Below, piece by piece: positions 34,807 through 47,090 of a stretch of DNA of 64,000 nt. The DNA comes from Cyclaneusma minus (taxonomy: Eukaryota > Ascomycota > Leotiomycetes > Marthamycetales > Marthamycetaceae), in the NCBI GenBank assembly GCA_037179335.1, contig JAKZHN010000018.1, forward strand, positions 372,001-436,000. The letters run 5' to 3'. A program made the position numbers and the translations under genes. Position 1 is the stretch's first letter. Each line of letters starts with the position of its first letter. The notes under the pieces are model-generated. The model searched no databases. It worked only from the letters and a program-made list of their open reading frames with translations, and was not told the DNA's origin.

Positions 34807-35023
34807 TGGTTAAAAATAAATTGGCAAATAGAGTGCGTTATATATATTTCTTAGCTATAAAAAATAGCCGCTGCCCTTCTCGAGTAAAAATAACAGCGCC
34901 TAAATATTATACGCTAAAAGCCTCGCTTAGCTTCTTTAATAAGCAACGCTTTCCTCCTGCGCACCTCTAGCGCACGTGCCTCGTGGGGTGCCCGCAGGGC
35001 GCCCTTCTCGGCCCCGTGTGACA
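34807..35023 (-). repeat. 5' LTR of the Ty3/gypsy element
   Basis: 217 bp, starting TGTCACACGGGGCC on the minus strand. It keeps more G+C than anything around it (AGGCACGTGCGCTAGAGGTG and similar). Differences from the partner LTR are nearly all C/T or G/A transitions. Confidence 0.88.
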
Positions 35024-37263
35024 ATAATTAATAAAATACAATTATATTTTTTAATATATATTTATTATACTTATTATAATTATTTAACTGCAATATATAA
35101 AATAATTAAAAAAAATCCAAATTTAATTATTATTTTTTATATTTTAATAAAAAAGAAATTTATTTTCGATTTTCTTTAAAGCCGGCTTTTATTTAGAATA
35201 ATAATGCCAATAAAGGCATATTTATAAGTTTTTGGCTTTTTAGTTTTTTTAATATAATATTATAATTTAAAATATTCAAAATATTTAAATTATATTTATA
35301 TCAAAGGCAATTGCCAATTAAATTAAAAATATAAGCTTTAATAGCCAGATTTTCAATATTTTTTCAATATATTTTATAATTTGCAATTATTTAAATTTTG
35401 TTATTGCGCAATTTATTTTCAAAAAACTATAAGGTTTCTTTACGCTATAGCAAATTTTTATAATAAATAAAGAAAATACTTTTAGCAATAAATTTATTAA
35501 TTTAATAAAATATTTAAATATTTAAAATATATAGGAAATATATTTTAAATATTTTAATTAAAAGCTTTAGCAAATTATTAATTATTTTAAATAACTATTA
35601 ATATATATTAGCCAATTTTGCAAAATTAGCTTATAACTTAAATTTTCTTTTAGGCGAAGCAAAAATTCTATTTTTTTTATATTTATTATATTTATAAAAA
35701 ACGGGGATAATAGCGGCGGCAGCGGTAATATAATAAAAGGCAGTGCAAAAAAAAAACGCTAAAAGGGGCGGTAAAAAAAGCAATTAAAAAAGAAATTTTA
35801 TTACTATTATTGGCATTGTAGTTAATATTATTATTATTAGCGAGAAAAAATGACTATTTTTTAAAACATTAATTATTATGCTATTTAAATAAATTATTAG
35901 CATTTAAATTTAATGAGCTGCAATTATAATAGTTTTAATTAATATTTAAAATTGAATATTTGTTTTTATTAGCAGGCCATTTATTTGCTTAAAATAAAAT
36001 ATTAAAATTTATATTAATAATAGTATAATTATAATAAAAATAAAATTTGGAAAAAACGCAAAGCTAAAAAGAACAATTTTATACACGTTTTTTTTTAAAT
36101 AATTATAATAATAATAAAGACAATATTGAAAAAAGCCATTATTTTAATATTTAATCAAAAACCTTGCAAAGCCGCATTAAATAATATAATTATAATAGTA
36201 CAGGGGCTGGTTAATACGCAGTATTGAAATTTAATATATATAATAACTAGATTCTAATTATATTATTATATTCTATTTAAAAGTTATTTAAATACTATAT
36301 AATTTACTATTATTTTTTGTTTTTAGAAATAAGCATTTAATTAATAATTGTATTTTATAATGCAATAAAATTTTTATAAATCCAATTTATTAAATGTTTA
36401 TAATTTAAAAAGTAATTTTTATTTTCGTTGCTTTTATTATTGCTTATTATTTAATTTTTAAAATTTAAATAGCCGCTGCTATTAAATGCAAGTATGCTTT
36501 TATTTAAAATATCCAAAGCTTTTTAAAACTTATTTTTAATACTATTTTAAAAAACTATTAGCAGCTTTTTCAAATTTATTAAATATTTGCTTTTGCTTTA
36601 TTATAGCTAATAATAGGGAAAAAGTAAAAAATCTATATATAATTATTTAATATATTTATTGCAAAATTACTATTTTTATTTATTTTCAAAAGATCTGTCA
36701 AAAGCATTAATATTTATATATATTTTACTGCTATTTAAAAATATTAATTTATTTTTCTTTTTATTAATTATACTTCTGCTTTTTTATTTTCCTATTAATA
36801 ATATATATATATATTTTTAATTGACTTGGATTCTTTTATTATAGCTTTTTTTATTTTAGCAAACGAATTCCATTAGTATTTTAAACAATTTTAAAACTTT
36901 TAATTTTGCTATTGCTTTTATTATTTGCATTAAATTATAAACTAATAAATTCAATTTATATAATATATAATTTAAAAGCAATTGGATATTATAATATAAT
37001 ATCCTATTTAATTTTGCTATACCCCGCTATTTTATAATTCTATTAACTTTTTTTATTAAATACTATTTATTTAATCTTTTTAAATTGCATTAATAGAATA
37101 AATGTATAAGTTTAAAAATACTAGTTTTTGAAAGCAAAACTATTGTAAAAAAATATTATATATATTTTAAAAGCTTTCAGTAAAAAACATTTTATATACA
37201 AAGCTATAATATTATTCCAATTTAAAATAGGCTTTTCTTAATTTATAAATCTTATTTTTATAT
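35024..37263. other. AT-rich filler right of the retrotransposon
   Basis: Mostly featureless. A patch at 35700-35850 with GGCGGCAGCGG and KKKR-like codons may be the head of an old protein-coding element, too short to classify. Confidence 0.4.
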
Positions 37264-37410
37264 TTAAAGCAAAACCGCCGCTAATATCGCCGCTAAAATT
37301 ATTGCTAATACCGCCGCTAAAGCCGCTGCTAAAATTGCTAAAGCTGTTAAGGTTAGTAATAGAATTGCTAAAGCTATTAATAAAATTATTATTAATATTG
37401 CTATTGCAAT
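37264..37410 (+). repeat. Relic GCC/GCT-AAA coding repeat
   Basis: Plus-strand triplets give ANIAAKIIANTAAKAAAKIA, built from units like GCCGCTAAAATTGCTAAA. The alternation of Ala, Lys and Ile suggests an old Ala/Lys-rich protein tail. The 86-codon minus-strand frame over it is the mirror artefact (Leu/Ala/Ile-rich). Confidence 0.45.
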
Positions 37411-37934
37411 TAATAAATCTTTAATATAAACTTTCGATTTTGAAAATATAAAAAAACGCGATTTCGCTTTTTCTAATATATTATTGTTTTTATTTAAAAA
37501 ATCTCGATTTATTTTTATATTCAAAGCTTTTTTTTAATAGCATAGCTATTAGCGGGCTATTTTATATATTAGCTGCTTTAATGTATATATATATATATAT
37601 TGCAATTATTAAATTGCTTATTACAATTATGTATATTTATTTTGAAAACTTTTATATGCAATTTAATTATTTAAAATCATTGCAATATTGCATTTTTTAT
37701 ATAATTAATAATAATAATAATATTATTATTATTTTAATTATAATTGCAATTATAATAATAAAATTATATTACTGTTTGCATTTATATAAAAAACATTAAT
37801 TGCTTATTGTTTTTAAAAAAAACATATTGGCTAAAATTGGCCAATTTCAAAAAAACAATTAATATTTGCAAAATAAATAAATTTATTTTTAAAACTATAA
37901 ATATATTGCTATTAATAAAGAATATGCCGCTATT

Positions 37935-38230
37935 AAATAAATTATATAGCTATATAATAGTTTAATAATTGTTTATCGCTATAAAGCTTTTGCTATTTAA
38001 AAACAAAATACTATTGCTGTTAAATAGAATAAAACTTAAATAAAACTTATAAAATTTAAATAAAATACTGCTATTAATAAAACAATATATTACTATTGCA
38101 ATAAGCTATATAGCTATATAATAATTTAATAATTTTTTCCTATTGCAAAATTATTGCTATTTAAAAGCAAAATATTATTGCCGCTAAATAAAATGCAATT
38201 TAAATAAGACTTATAAAACTTTAAAAAGAA
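37935..38230. repeat. Tandem duplication, about 164-bp period
   Basis: TATATAGCTATATAATA followed by GTTTAATAATT-like sequence occurs at about 37943 and again at about 38107. In both, TTGCTATTTAAAA(A/G)CAAAATA, a (C/T)GCTGTTAAATA-like block and ACTTATAAAA follow in the same order. Part of a third unit may lie upstream near 37900. Confidence 0.6.
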
Positions 38231-38833
38231 ATTTGGATTAATTTTATTTATAGCTTTATTTCTAATATATTGAATTTTAGGAAAAATTTTATTATTAAAT
38301 ATGAAGGGAAATTTAATATTTTTAAAAAGGACTGCAATAAAGCAATAATAGCAAATATAGCAAAATTAACTAAAGATTATATAGGATTGTATAAACATAT
38401 GCATTTACATAATGCTATATAATATAAAGCAAATTTAAAAATATATTATTTAATATATTTTTATTATATTAATAGCCTTTTTAAAATATCCAAGCTCAAA
38501 ATTAATAATAATAATAACGGTAATATAAAGTTTATAAAAACTAATGATTTTAATAGCAAAAGCATTATTTATTTAAATAAATATAAAGCCAATATATATA
38601 ATAAAATTAGCAAATTAATAAATATTTATTATATTAAGAAAATAACCAATAATTTAAAAAAAGAGATTTGCATGCAAAAGCAAATTAAATGCAAAAAAAA
38701 TATGCCGAAAATAAGGATTAACGGTGAGGAAATAAAATTTGGTAATTTAAAGCAGGAAGTAATTATAAATAAAAATATTAATAATTGGAATACAAAAGGC
38801 TGCAAGTTTAATAGAAACGCTAATAGTGTATAA
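38225..38833 (+). pseudogene. Near-open relic frame of about 202 codons, one internal TAA
   Basis: One plus-strand frame is open from 38225 to 38830 except for a TAA at 38420-38422, which CAA-to-TAA decay would explain. It reads KYEGKFNIFKKDCNKAIIAN, then AKLTKDYIGLYKHMHLHNAI before the stop. After the stop come LKKEICMQKQIKCKKNMPKI and INGEEIKFGNLKQEVIINKN. In such AT-rich DNA random frames close within some tens of codons, so this is probably a real, Lys/Asn/Ile-biased relic. I do not recognise a domain. It could be a transposase or plasmid-type ORF; no ATG start is evident. Confidence 0.45.
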
Positions 38834-41800
38834 AATAATAATAATAATTTAAAATATAATTTAAAATTGCTTTTATAAAAGAAAATATTGATAAATTAAA
38901 AAGCATAAAATATTTAATTGCAGGAAATTCTAATAATTTATTTAATTTTAATATAAATAATTTTGAAAATAAAAAGCATAATATACTAATATTTGAAAAA
39001 TATTTTTATATTAATTAAATATAATTAAAATAACTTTTCAAATAAAGAAAATTTAGCAAAATTTAGCAAAATTTGATATGGCAAAATCCTTTGGTATTTT
39101 TTAATTTAAAAAAACTATATTGTTTAAATTTTAATTTATTCTGTTTTGTTTGATAATATATATAATTTAAAATTAAAAAGGATTTAAACACATAATTATC
39201 TAATTTATAAAAGAAAAATAAAGTTTTATATAATTTATTATTAGCGTAAATTTATATTAATTTTTAAAATATAGGATTTTGAATACTTGGAATAAGATTT
39301 GGTAAATAGAATTTAAAATTTAAAAATTTAAAAAATTTAAATCCTAATAATTTTATATTTTATTTAGCTAAAATTTCAAAAGGGATAATAATTATATATA
39401 GGCAAATTATATATTAATAGCTTATTTATTTTATAATTAGCTATTTCAATTATAATAATCCCTATTTTTTAGCAGCTAATTAAATATAATTGATAAAAAT
39501 AAGTTGTTTTAATTAATTTAATATTTTTATTATAGCTATATATTTATTTAATGCAATTTTAATTTAGCGCTTTTCTTTTATTGCCATTTCTATTGCGCAT
39601 TTAATTAATTTTACAATGGCTATTAAATTTATTTTATTTAAATTTTCAAAGTAATTATTTTTTAATTAGTATTCGCTATAAAATTCAATTTAAATTAAAT
39701 TCTATAGGGCTATAATCTCTATTACAATTTGTATTAATTGATTTTTTTATAATTGCTAAGAAATAATCCAATAGCAATGCTTTTTGTTATATATTAAATC
39801 CAGTTTTTTAAAAATATATTCAATTAATGAATATATAAATGCAATAAAGCAATTGAGAATTGAGAAATTAAATAAGAATACAAAATAGAATATATTTTAA
39901 TGCAAAAGAATGAATAGTGCAAAAGATTGAAATAGTATAAATTAAGGCATTGAAAATAAAAAGATTGGAAAAGGCTTTAAAATTATAAAATTGTAAATTA
40001 TTATTAAAACTTTTAAAAAACGTTTAATTGAATTTTGCTATTTTAATATTATATTGGCTAGGGCTTAATATTACTATGAATAAAATTGGCTAATTATTAA
40101 TTTTTGAATAAATTTAAAATTATAAATATTTACGCTTTTAAAATTATAAAAAGAGGTGATAAAAACAACCGCGGTTGAAAAAAAAGAAAATTTATAATGC
40201 TAATATAAAAAGCCGCAAAAAGAAACAGCAATAAATTAGGAGATGCAAAAAAAATGAAAAAATGAAAAGCCTAAAAGCTTTAAATGCATATTAATTATAT
40301 TGTTGCTATTATTATTAGTATAAAAATTGTATTTTTATTTACTATTTGCTTTTTTAATAAAAAAAGACTTTTTAATAAAGCGCTTAAAAACTGCGAGTGC
40401 AAATTTCGCAATTGAAAATTTATTAATATAACTAATAATTTTTAAAAAAACGTCAGTAAATTGGCCGGCTTCATAGCGTTTTTTATTTTATTTTTATTGC
40501 TTTTTAAATATTTTTAATTGCTTTTTGAAAACGAATTGCAATAGAATGCAAGGAAATAAATTATAATTTTTATTAAAAGCAGGATTTTATTTTGCAATAA
40601 AAAAACCCGGCTATATGTTTATTTGCTTTAAATATTATATTTTAATAATTTTAATTTTTAAATATTAGGAAGTAATTGGCGATTTGCATTTTAAATTTAT
40701 ATAATTATAAAAATGTAAAACTTAAAGCAATAGTTAATTGCAATAGAATATAAAAAGGAATTTAATAAATTTTTAAAAATATAGTAATAATTTTAAAAAT
40801 AATATTAAAAATAAAGCTTAAATAGCTTTAAAAGCCCTAAATATAATATATACTAATATTGGCCATTTAAATTAATTGTATTGCTAAAATATAAAGCGGA
40901 CTATAATTAATTTTTTATATAAAAATGTAGATTTCGTTGCATAATTGCAATTGGATATTTTATTATTTTGCAATATTATAATTAATGCATTTTATATTAT
41001 AATTATTATATTTATATAATTAATTAGTTAAATGCTTTAAATATATATATTTTTCTTTATTTCAAATACATTATAAAAAGCGGGACAGGATTTTAATATT
41101 TGATTTTATATATTAATTATAGGCCGCGTTATATTATATTGGCTATTTAATTAAAATTTTACTATATTATAATGAATAAATTTTGAAATAAATTATATAT
41201 TTATAAAATTGGTTCATTTAAAGCTTTAAATTTATATAACTTTAAATTTATATAATATATTATTAAAGACAAATGAAAACTTTGCAATTTATATATTTAT
41301 AGCGAATTAAATACAATTTAATAAAATTTAATTTAGCATTATTTATTTTAATTAAATTTACTCTAGCCCGCTAGTAAAATAGTTTTGCAATAATATTAAT
41401 AAGATTGCATATTGTAATTACTATTATTATTATTGCTTTAATTTTAATTTTCTTTAGCAATTGCAATTTAATTTTAATTTGCGCGCGCTGCAATAAATAT
41501 AGGAAATTTTATTATATTATTTATTTATATTAAATTAATTTATACCAAATTCTTTCCCCGCTTTTATTTTTGCTTTTTTTAATTATTAGTATTTATTATA
41601 TTGCCTTTTTAAATTTCAATATACATTAGAAATAGAATAATTAAAGCTAAATTTTAAATTGGATTATAGCTACTTGCATTTTTGCTTTGCAAATTTCGAG
41701 TCTATATTTGAAAATTTTAATTGCTAGTTATTTTGCTTTAGTTTAAAATTTAAATATTATAATTTTGTATTATATATTTGCTATTTTTTTGCCAAATGCA

Positions 41801-43933
41801 TAATTTAATTAATATTAATTGCAAATGCAATTAATGTGAAATTTCAGCTTTAATTGTCATTCTTTTATCGCAATTTCTGCTTTAGCGCAAATTTTTATTA
41901 TTTTTAATTGCTTTTTTTAAAAAGATTTAAAAATTATTTTTCCTATTTTTAATATATTGTTTATTAATTAGATTATATATTAATTGCTAAGCTTTGCAAT
42001 TTATATAATATAAATATAAATTTTCCAAATATGAAAATTTAGCAGACTTTTTTTTTAATTATTTGCAAAATAGATTTATACCAATTTTATTAATTTAATT
42101 ATTGCCAATAAATATAAATGCTTTTTTTTGCTTCATATTAATTAGAAATGCTAATTTATTAAATATATTAGTTACTATTAATATTATGCCTATTGTTTTA
42201 CAAAGCCATTTAATTGTTTTTATAATATTTAATTTATAATAATAATAAAAAACAAAATTATATAAATTTCGTTTTTTATATATTAAATTTATTTACTTGC
42301 TTTTAATATTTTATAGTGGCTTTAAATAGTATATTTATAAAAGCGATATTAAGAATATTGCGGCTTTTATAGCCAATATTGGCAGGATTTGTATTTTTAA
42401 TATTGCTGTTAATAGGAAAATCATTTCAATTTTTATAAAATATTAATATTTTAATAGCTATAATTGCGAGAAAAAAATATATAATTAGTATTACAAAAAT
42501 TAGAAATATATATATTGGAATAAGAAATAAATTTAAGAATCAATAGAATTTATTTTTTATAGCGATTACGCTATTTGGCAAGCGTTATTATTATTTTTAA
42601 ATCTATTATAAAAAGTTATTTTTTGCTTTGGCTAAAATTTAAAAAAGATAATAATTGTATATAGATAAATAGTAGAATAAAATAATAGAAATAAAAACCA
42701 TATTGATTTTAAATTTTATTGCTTTTACTTTTATATAAATATCTGCGTTTTAATAATAAATATTTTATATATATAAATAGAATTGCTATTTTTTAGTATT
42801 CTATTAACGTTCTTGCTAAAACGCAAAACTAAACACTGTAGCTTTATTATTTAAAGCTATTAGTGAAAGTTTATTTTAATTAAATTAAAAAATTGATTTT
42901 TAATTAAATTAAATAATTTATTTTTATTAAATTATGAATAGTACTTTAATTAAATTCAATATTGTATTTTAATTAAATTAAATATTAATATTTTATTTAA
43001 TAAAAATTAAATTATTAATTAATTAATAATTGAAGTTTATTTAAAAATACTATATTTAATATAATTAATAATATATTGCAAAAATTCAATTATTTATATT
43101 TCTTAATTATTTTAAATTTAGCCCTTTGAGGATTTTAATACTATTTCCGTTTTCTGTGCCCCAATGCCAGCTATAATAAAGTTTTAAGCATTAGGAAAAT
43201 ATTCAAGCAATTTATTTTATTGCTTTTATTTAAAAGTGCATTTATTCTTTTTTATATTTTTTTATATTATTTTTATTAATTGCAAATTATAATAGCGACT
43301 CGTTAAAATTTATTGATTTTATTGCTATAATTAATTTAATTTCTTTTTCTAAAAAATGCTGAATTTTTTTGTTTTTTTTATATAAATTATTGCATTTCTA
43401 TAGGTTATCCTCCAATAGGCTTTTTTAATTTCTTTACTATATATTTTATTGGTTTTAAATTTTGCTAAATTTTAGGATTTTTAAATTATATAAAATATAT
43501 AAATACTATTATATTATATTAAGCATTAGCAATTCAATTGTAAATATATTTGCAAATTCTATTTATAATTTATTAATTTTTAATAATATATTAATATTGC
43601 TTTTGATTTTATTTTCCAATTTCTTTTTATTCTATATTATTTAATAATAATTTGGATATTTATTTTATTCTTATTGCTTTTTGTATTATTAAATATAGCA
43701 ATAATATTATTTATTTAATTATAATTTATTACAATTAATATATATTGGAATTTCGGATAATATATTTAATTTTTAAAAATAGCTTTGAAATAATTGAATA
43801 TAAAAAAATTACTATTTCAAAAAAAGGCCGGGGCTGTATTTATAATAGCGGCATTAATAGTTTTTATTTTAATATTATTGTTTTTTTATTTTTCGCTATT
43901 GATTTTACTATTTGTAATATTGTCCTTGGCGCC
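38834..43933. other. AT-rich filler, middle of island
   Basis: No supported gene or repeat except short ATTAAATTAAA-type runs near 42880-43000. Confidence 0.5.
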
Positions 43934-44245
43934 GAATTCAATATTAAATTTAATGCTATTTTTAATATTGGATTTATTACCGGATTTAATATTAAATTTA
44001 GCATTGTTTTTAGTATTATTTTTATTGCTGGATTTAGCATGGGATTTAGCATTGTTTTTAATATTGAATTTATTTTTAAATTTATTATTGGATTTAGCAT
44101 AGGATTTAGCATTGTCCTTATTTCCAAATTTAACGCCGGATTCAGCGTTATTTTTAATATTCTTTTTAGTTTTAAATTTATTATTGAATTTAGCATTGAA
44201 TTTATTATTAAATTTGGCATTAAATTTAGTATTAAATTTTGTATT
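43934..44245. repeat. 12-bp minisatellite, about 26 units
   Basis: Consensus RRATTTAGYATT repeated without indels over 312 bp. Because the unit is a multiple of three, both strands stay open and produce spurious frames (plus: GFSIGFSIV type; minus: MLNPMLNP type). Several units keep GC (GGATTCAGCGTT, AAATTTAACGCC). Confidence 0.85.
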
Positions 44246-45160
44246 AAATATAAATTAGGATTAATTTGCAAATTAAAAGATAAATAGCTTAATAAAAACT
44301 ATATTTACATATCTCCGGCAAAAAAATCATGTTTTTATTTAATAAGTTTATATCGAATTTTCAAAATCTCCTTTTAATTTTTAAAATTGCATTAAAAATA
44401 TTATTATAATTTCTGAAATATATTGGGTCGTTTTTTTTTAATATTTTTAATATTTTTTATATTGTTGCTTTTGCATTTTGCTTATATTATATAGCAAATT
44501 CGATTTACTTTTTTGTATTGGAATTTTTAATTGATTAAAATAAAAGCAAAGTTTTTAGATTTTAGATTTTTTTTAAATTTTAATAGCAGTTTTAGCTTTC
44601 GGAAAATTCGCTATATTTTTATTGCTATTATTATTATTATTATTGCTTTAAAATTTTAAAAAAAATCTGAAATTGGTTTTCTTTTATTATTAAAAAAATT
44701 AAAAAATTGCTATTATAAATATTAAAAATAATATTATTATTAAAATCTAATTTATAATAAAAATATAAAATTGGAATTCCAAATAATAAACCGAGCTATT
44801 GCTAAAGATTTTTTAAAAGCAAGCAATTGGGTTTTTAATTAAAAAAATAACTTGGGCTTTTTATATTTCATAAATTATTAATATTATACTCTATTTTAAT
44901 TCTAGCATTTATAAAAATCAATGCTATTAGGGCAATTATTTATTTAGCAATTTAATAGCGTTTTTTAAAAATGCTATAAATCCCAATATTAAATAGTTTA
45001 ATATTTTTATAAATATATATATATAGCTTTGTTTGCATTGCTATTAGAATATAAATTCCTTTATATAATAGCAATAATAAGATATTTTAAATAAATTCAT
45101 TGGCAGCTATTATTTATTAGCCTGCTTTTTTATATTAATTGGAAATTATATTCTTTTATT

Positions 45161-45230
45161 ATAATTTGCAATTTATAATTTGCAATTTATAATTTGCAAT
45201 TTATAATTTGCAATTTATAATTTGCAATTT
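45161..45230. repeat. Perfect 14-bp tandem repeat, 5 copies
   Basis: ATAATTTGCAATTT occurs five times in a row with no mismatch. The surrounding island is diverged, so the array is recent. Confidence 0.9.
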
Positions 45231-46930
45231 TTTGTTTTATATATTTTAATTTATATTTTAATTATTTTTATTTATTAAATGCATATAAATTAACATAATA
45301 AAATTGTTTAAAATTTTTGCTTTTATTGTTTTAGAAAAGCGGCAATTAATCTCGTTTTAAAAATAGCCAATTAAATTAATATTTATAATATATAATAGGA
45401 TAAAATATATTTATATAGGTTTTTGCAACTTTTTAAAATAAAATAATTATTAGCAATTGGAATAATAGAAAATTTATGCAAATAATTAAAGTAAATAATA
45501 TATTCGCGAATTTTAATTTTCTATTTTTAAATTCCAAAATACTTTTTCAAGCAATTGAATTTATATATAAAATACCCCAAATTCAAAGGTTATAAATGCG
45601 TTTTTATAAAATTTAACCAATTTAATAAAAATATTGCGCTAGCTTTTTAATGTTTGCAATTTAATTGCCGCATATATTTTAAACATAATATATAAATATT
45701 TGCATTTGCATAGCAAATAATGTTTATCTTATATATTATTAATTAAATTAATAATATATTAGCATTTGCTATAATTAATATAATCCTGGTATTAGGCCTA
45801 GCCAATTAGGCCTGTCCCGGTTTTTAATTTTTTATAAATATATTTATTAAAATTGTCTTTAGCCTATTTTTTAATAGTCCAAAATTAGCGCCAAAGCTAT
45901 TTTTTTAAATTGCTATTATTTTTGGCTGGATAATTGCTTAGATTATATTTATTTAAATAAGCATATATTTATTTCTTAATAGATAATTGGCGTAAAAATA
46001 TTGAATTTCGAAATATCAAAATAATCAATAATTATTCCTCTCTAAAATTGCTTATATAATTTTATAATATAATAGCAATTCAATTTTTAATAAAAAATTC
46101 AAATAGATTTTTTATAATTAGCTTTAGAATTATATAAAAATTAAATTTATAAATACTTTAATATTCATATATATTAAATTAATTATATATATATATTTTT
46201 TATATAAATTGGGAAAATATAAATTGCAATTTACATAAATACGATTTTAATGGCGCTTTTCAAGCTTTAATATATGAATAGCTGAAAATAAAACATATTG
46301 GAATAAAACGCTATATTTCGCTAGCTATATAATGCAAATATTTTTTAAAAACTTTTTCAAAGCAGGCGAATTAAATAATATATAAATAATAAAATAGCAA
46401 TGCTTGCGGAAAAAGCAAAAAACTATAAAACTGCAATGCTTTAAATTTAAATAATTGCAGCCCGGCTATAAAAAAATTAAATAATATTAAATAAAAAACA
46501 ATATTGCTCATTTATAATATAATAATAGCTTTATTTAAAATAGCAAAAGTAATATAAATAATATTTAAAAATCAATTTAAAATAATAAAAAAAAGAAACG
46601 CTTAATTAGTTTTTAAAAGTACTTCTATTTTAATTTTAATTCGATTGGGGGCTAGCCTTTATTTTCCTGGCTATTGCAATTTAAAGCTATTAGCATTTTC
46701 GGAAATAGTATTAAATGGGCCTTATAGGCATTTTAAGCAATTTGGCGGCTTTGCAAAACTCTTTTGTTTTAATTTTATAAAAATAGCCAAATTTGCTTAA
46801 AGCATTGCTTAAAACACCGCTTAAAATATTTTAAAGGCATTGTTTAAAATTGGGGCAATGCAGATAATTAAATAATTTATTATGGCATTGCAATTATTAT
46901 GCCCCACCAAATTATTTAATTATTTGCATT

Positions 46931-47090
46931 GCCATAGAAAACTTTGCAGCCTTGGCAACCCCACAATCCTATACCCGTTCCGGGTCTCCGCCACTCCCAC
47001 CCTTGCTATTGTATATTGGAATAGCTTCACTCTTAAGCATGCCAGCCAGCATGCTAGCCAGCATGCCAGCCACTAGTATACTAGCCATTA
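46931..47090. other. Short patch of normal base composition inside the island
   Basis: About 160 bp (for example TACCCGTTCCGGGTCTCCGC) stand out from AT-rich neighbours. They include three copies of AGCATGCYAGCC (47036-47071). Plus-strand frames through it show no domain. RIP acts on duplicated DNA above a few hundred bp, so an unmutated patch suggests single-copy sequence trapped or inserted after RIP. Confidence 0.6.

Larger units (their letters stand above)
27289..35023 (-). mobile_element. Dead Ty3/gypsy LTR retrotransposon (7.7 kb)
   Basis: Two 217-bp direct repeats (27289-27505 and 34807-35023) bound the element. Read on the minus strand each LTR runs TGTCACACGG...TTTTTAACCA, with TG...CA ends. 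A purine tract sits directly inside the 27505 end, which fixes the minus orientation. Going downstream on the minus strand there is a Gag-like region, then a reverse-transcriptase relic (about 31.9 kb), then an integrase C-terminus with a GPF module (29669-29793). The order RT before integrase is that of Ty3/gypsy (Metaviridae). All domains are broken by stops and slips. Flanking ATAG (left) and ATAA (right) could be a mutated 4-bp target duplication, but this is weak. Confidence 0.85.

Noticed and set aside
27284..35028. Five-base target-site duplication of the LTR element
   Set aside because: Flanks read TATAG and ATAAT; only a four-base ATAG/ATAA match remains, too weak in AT-rich DNA.
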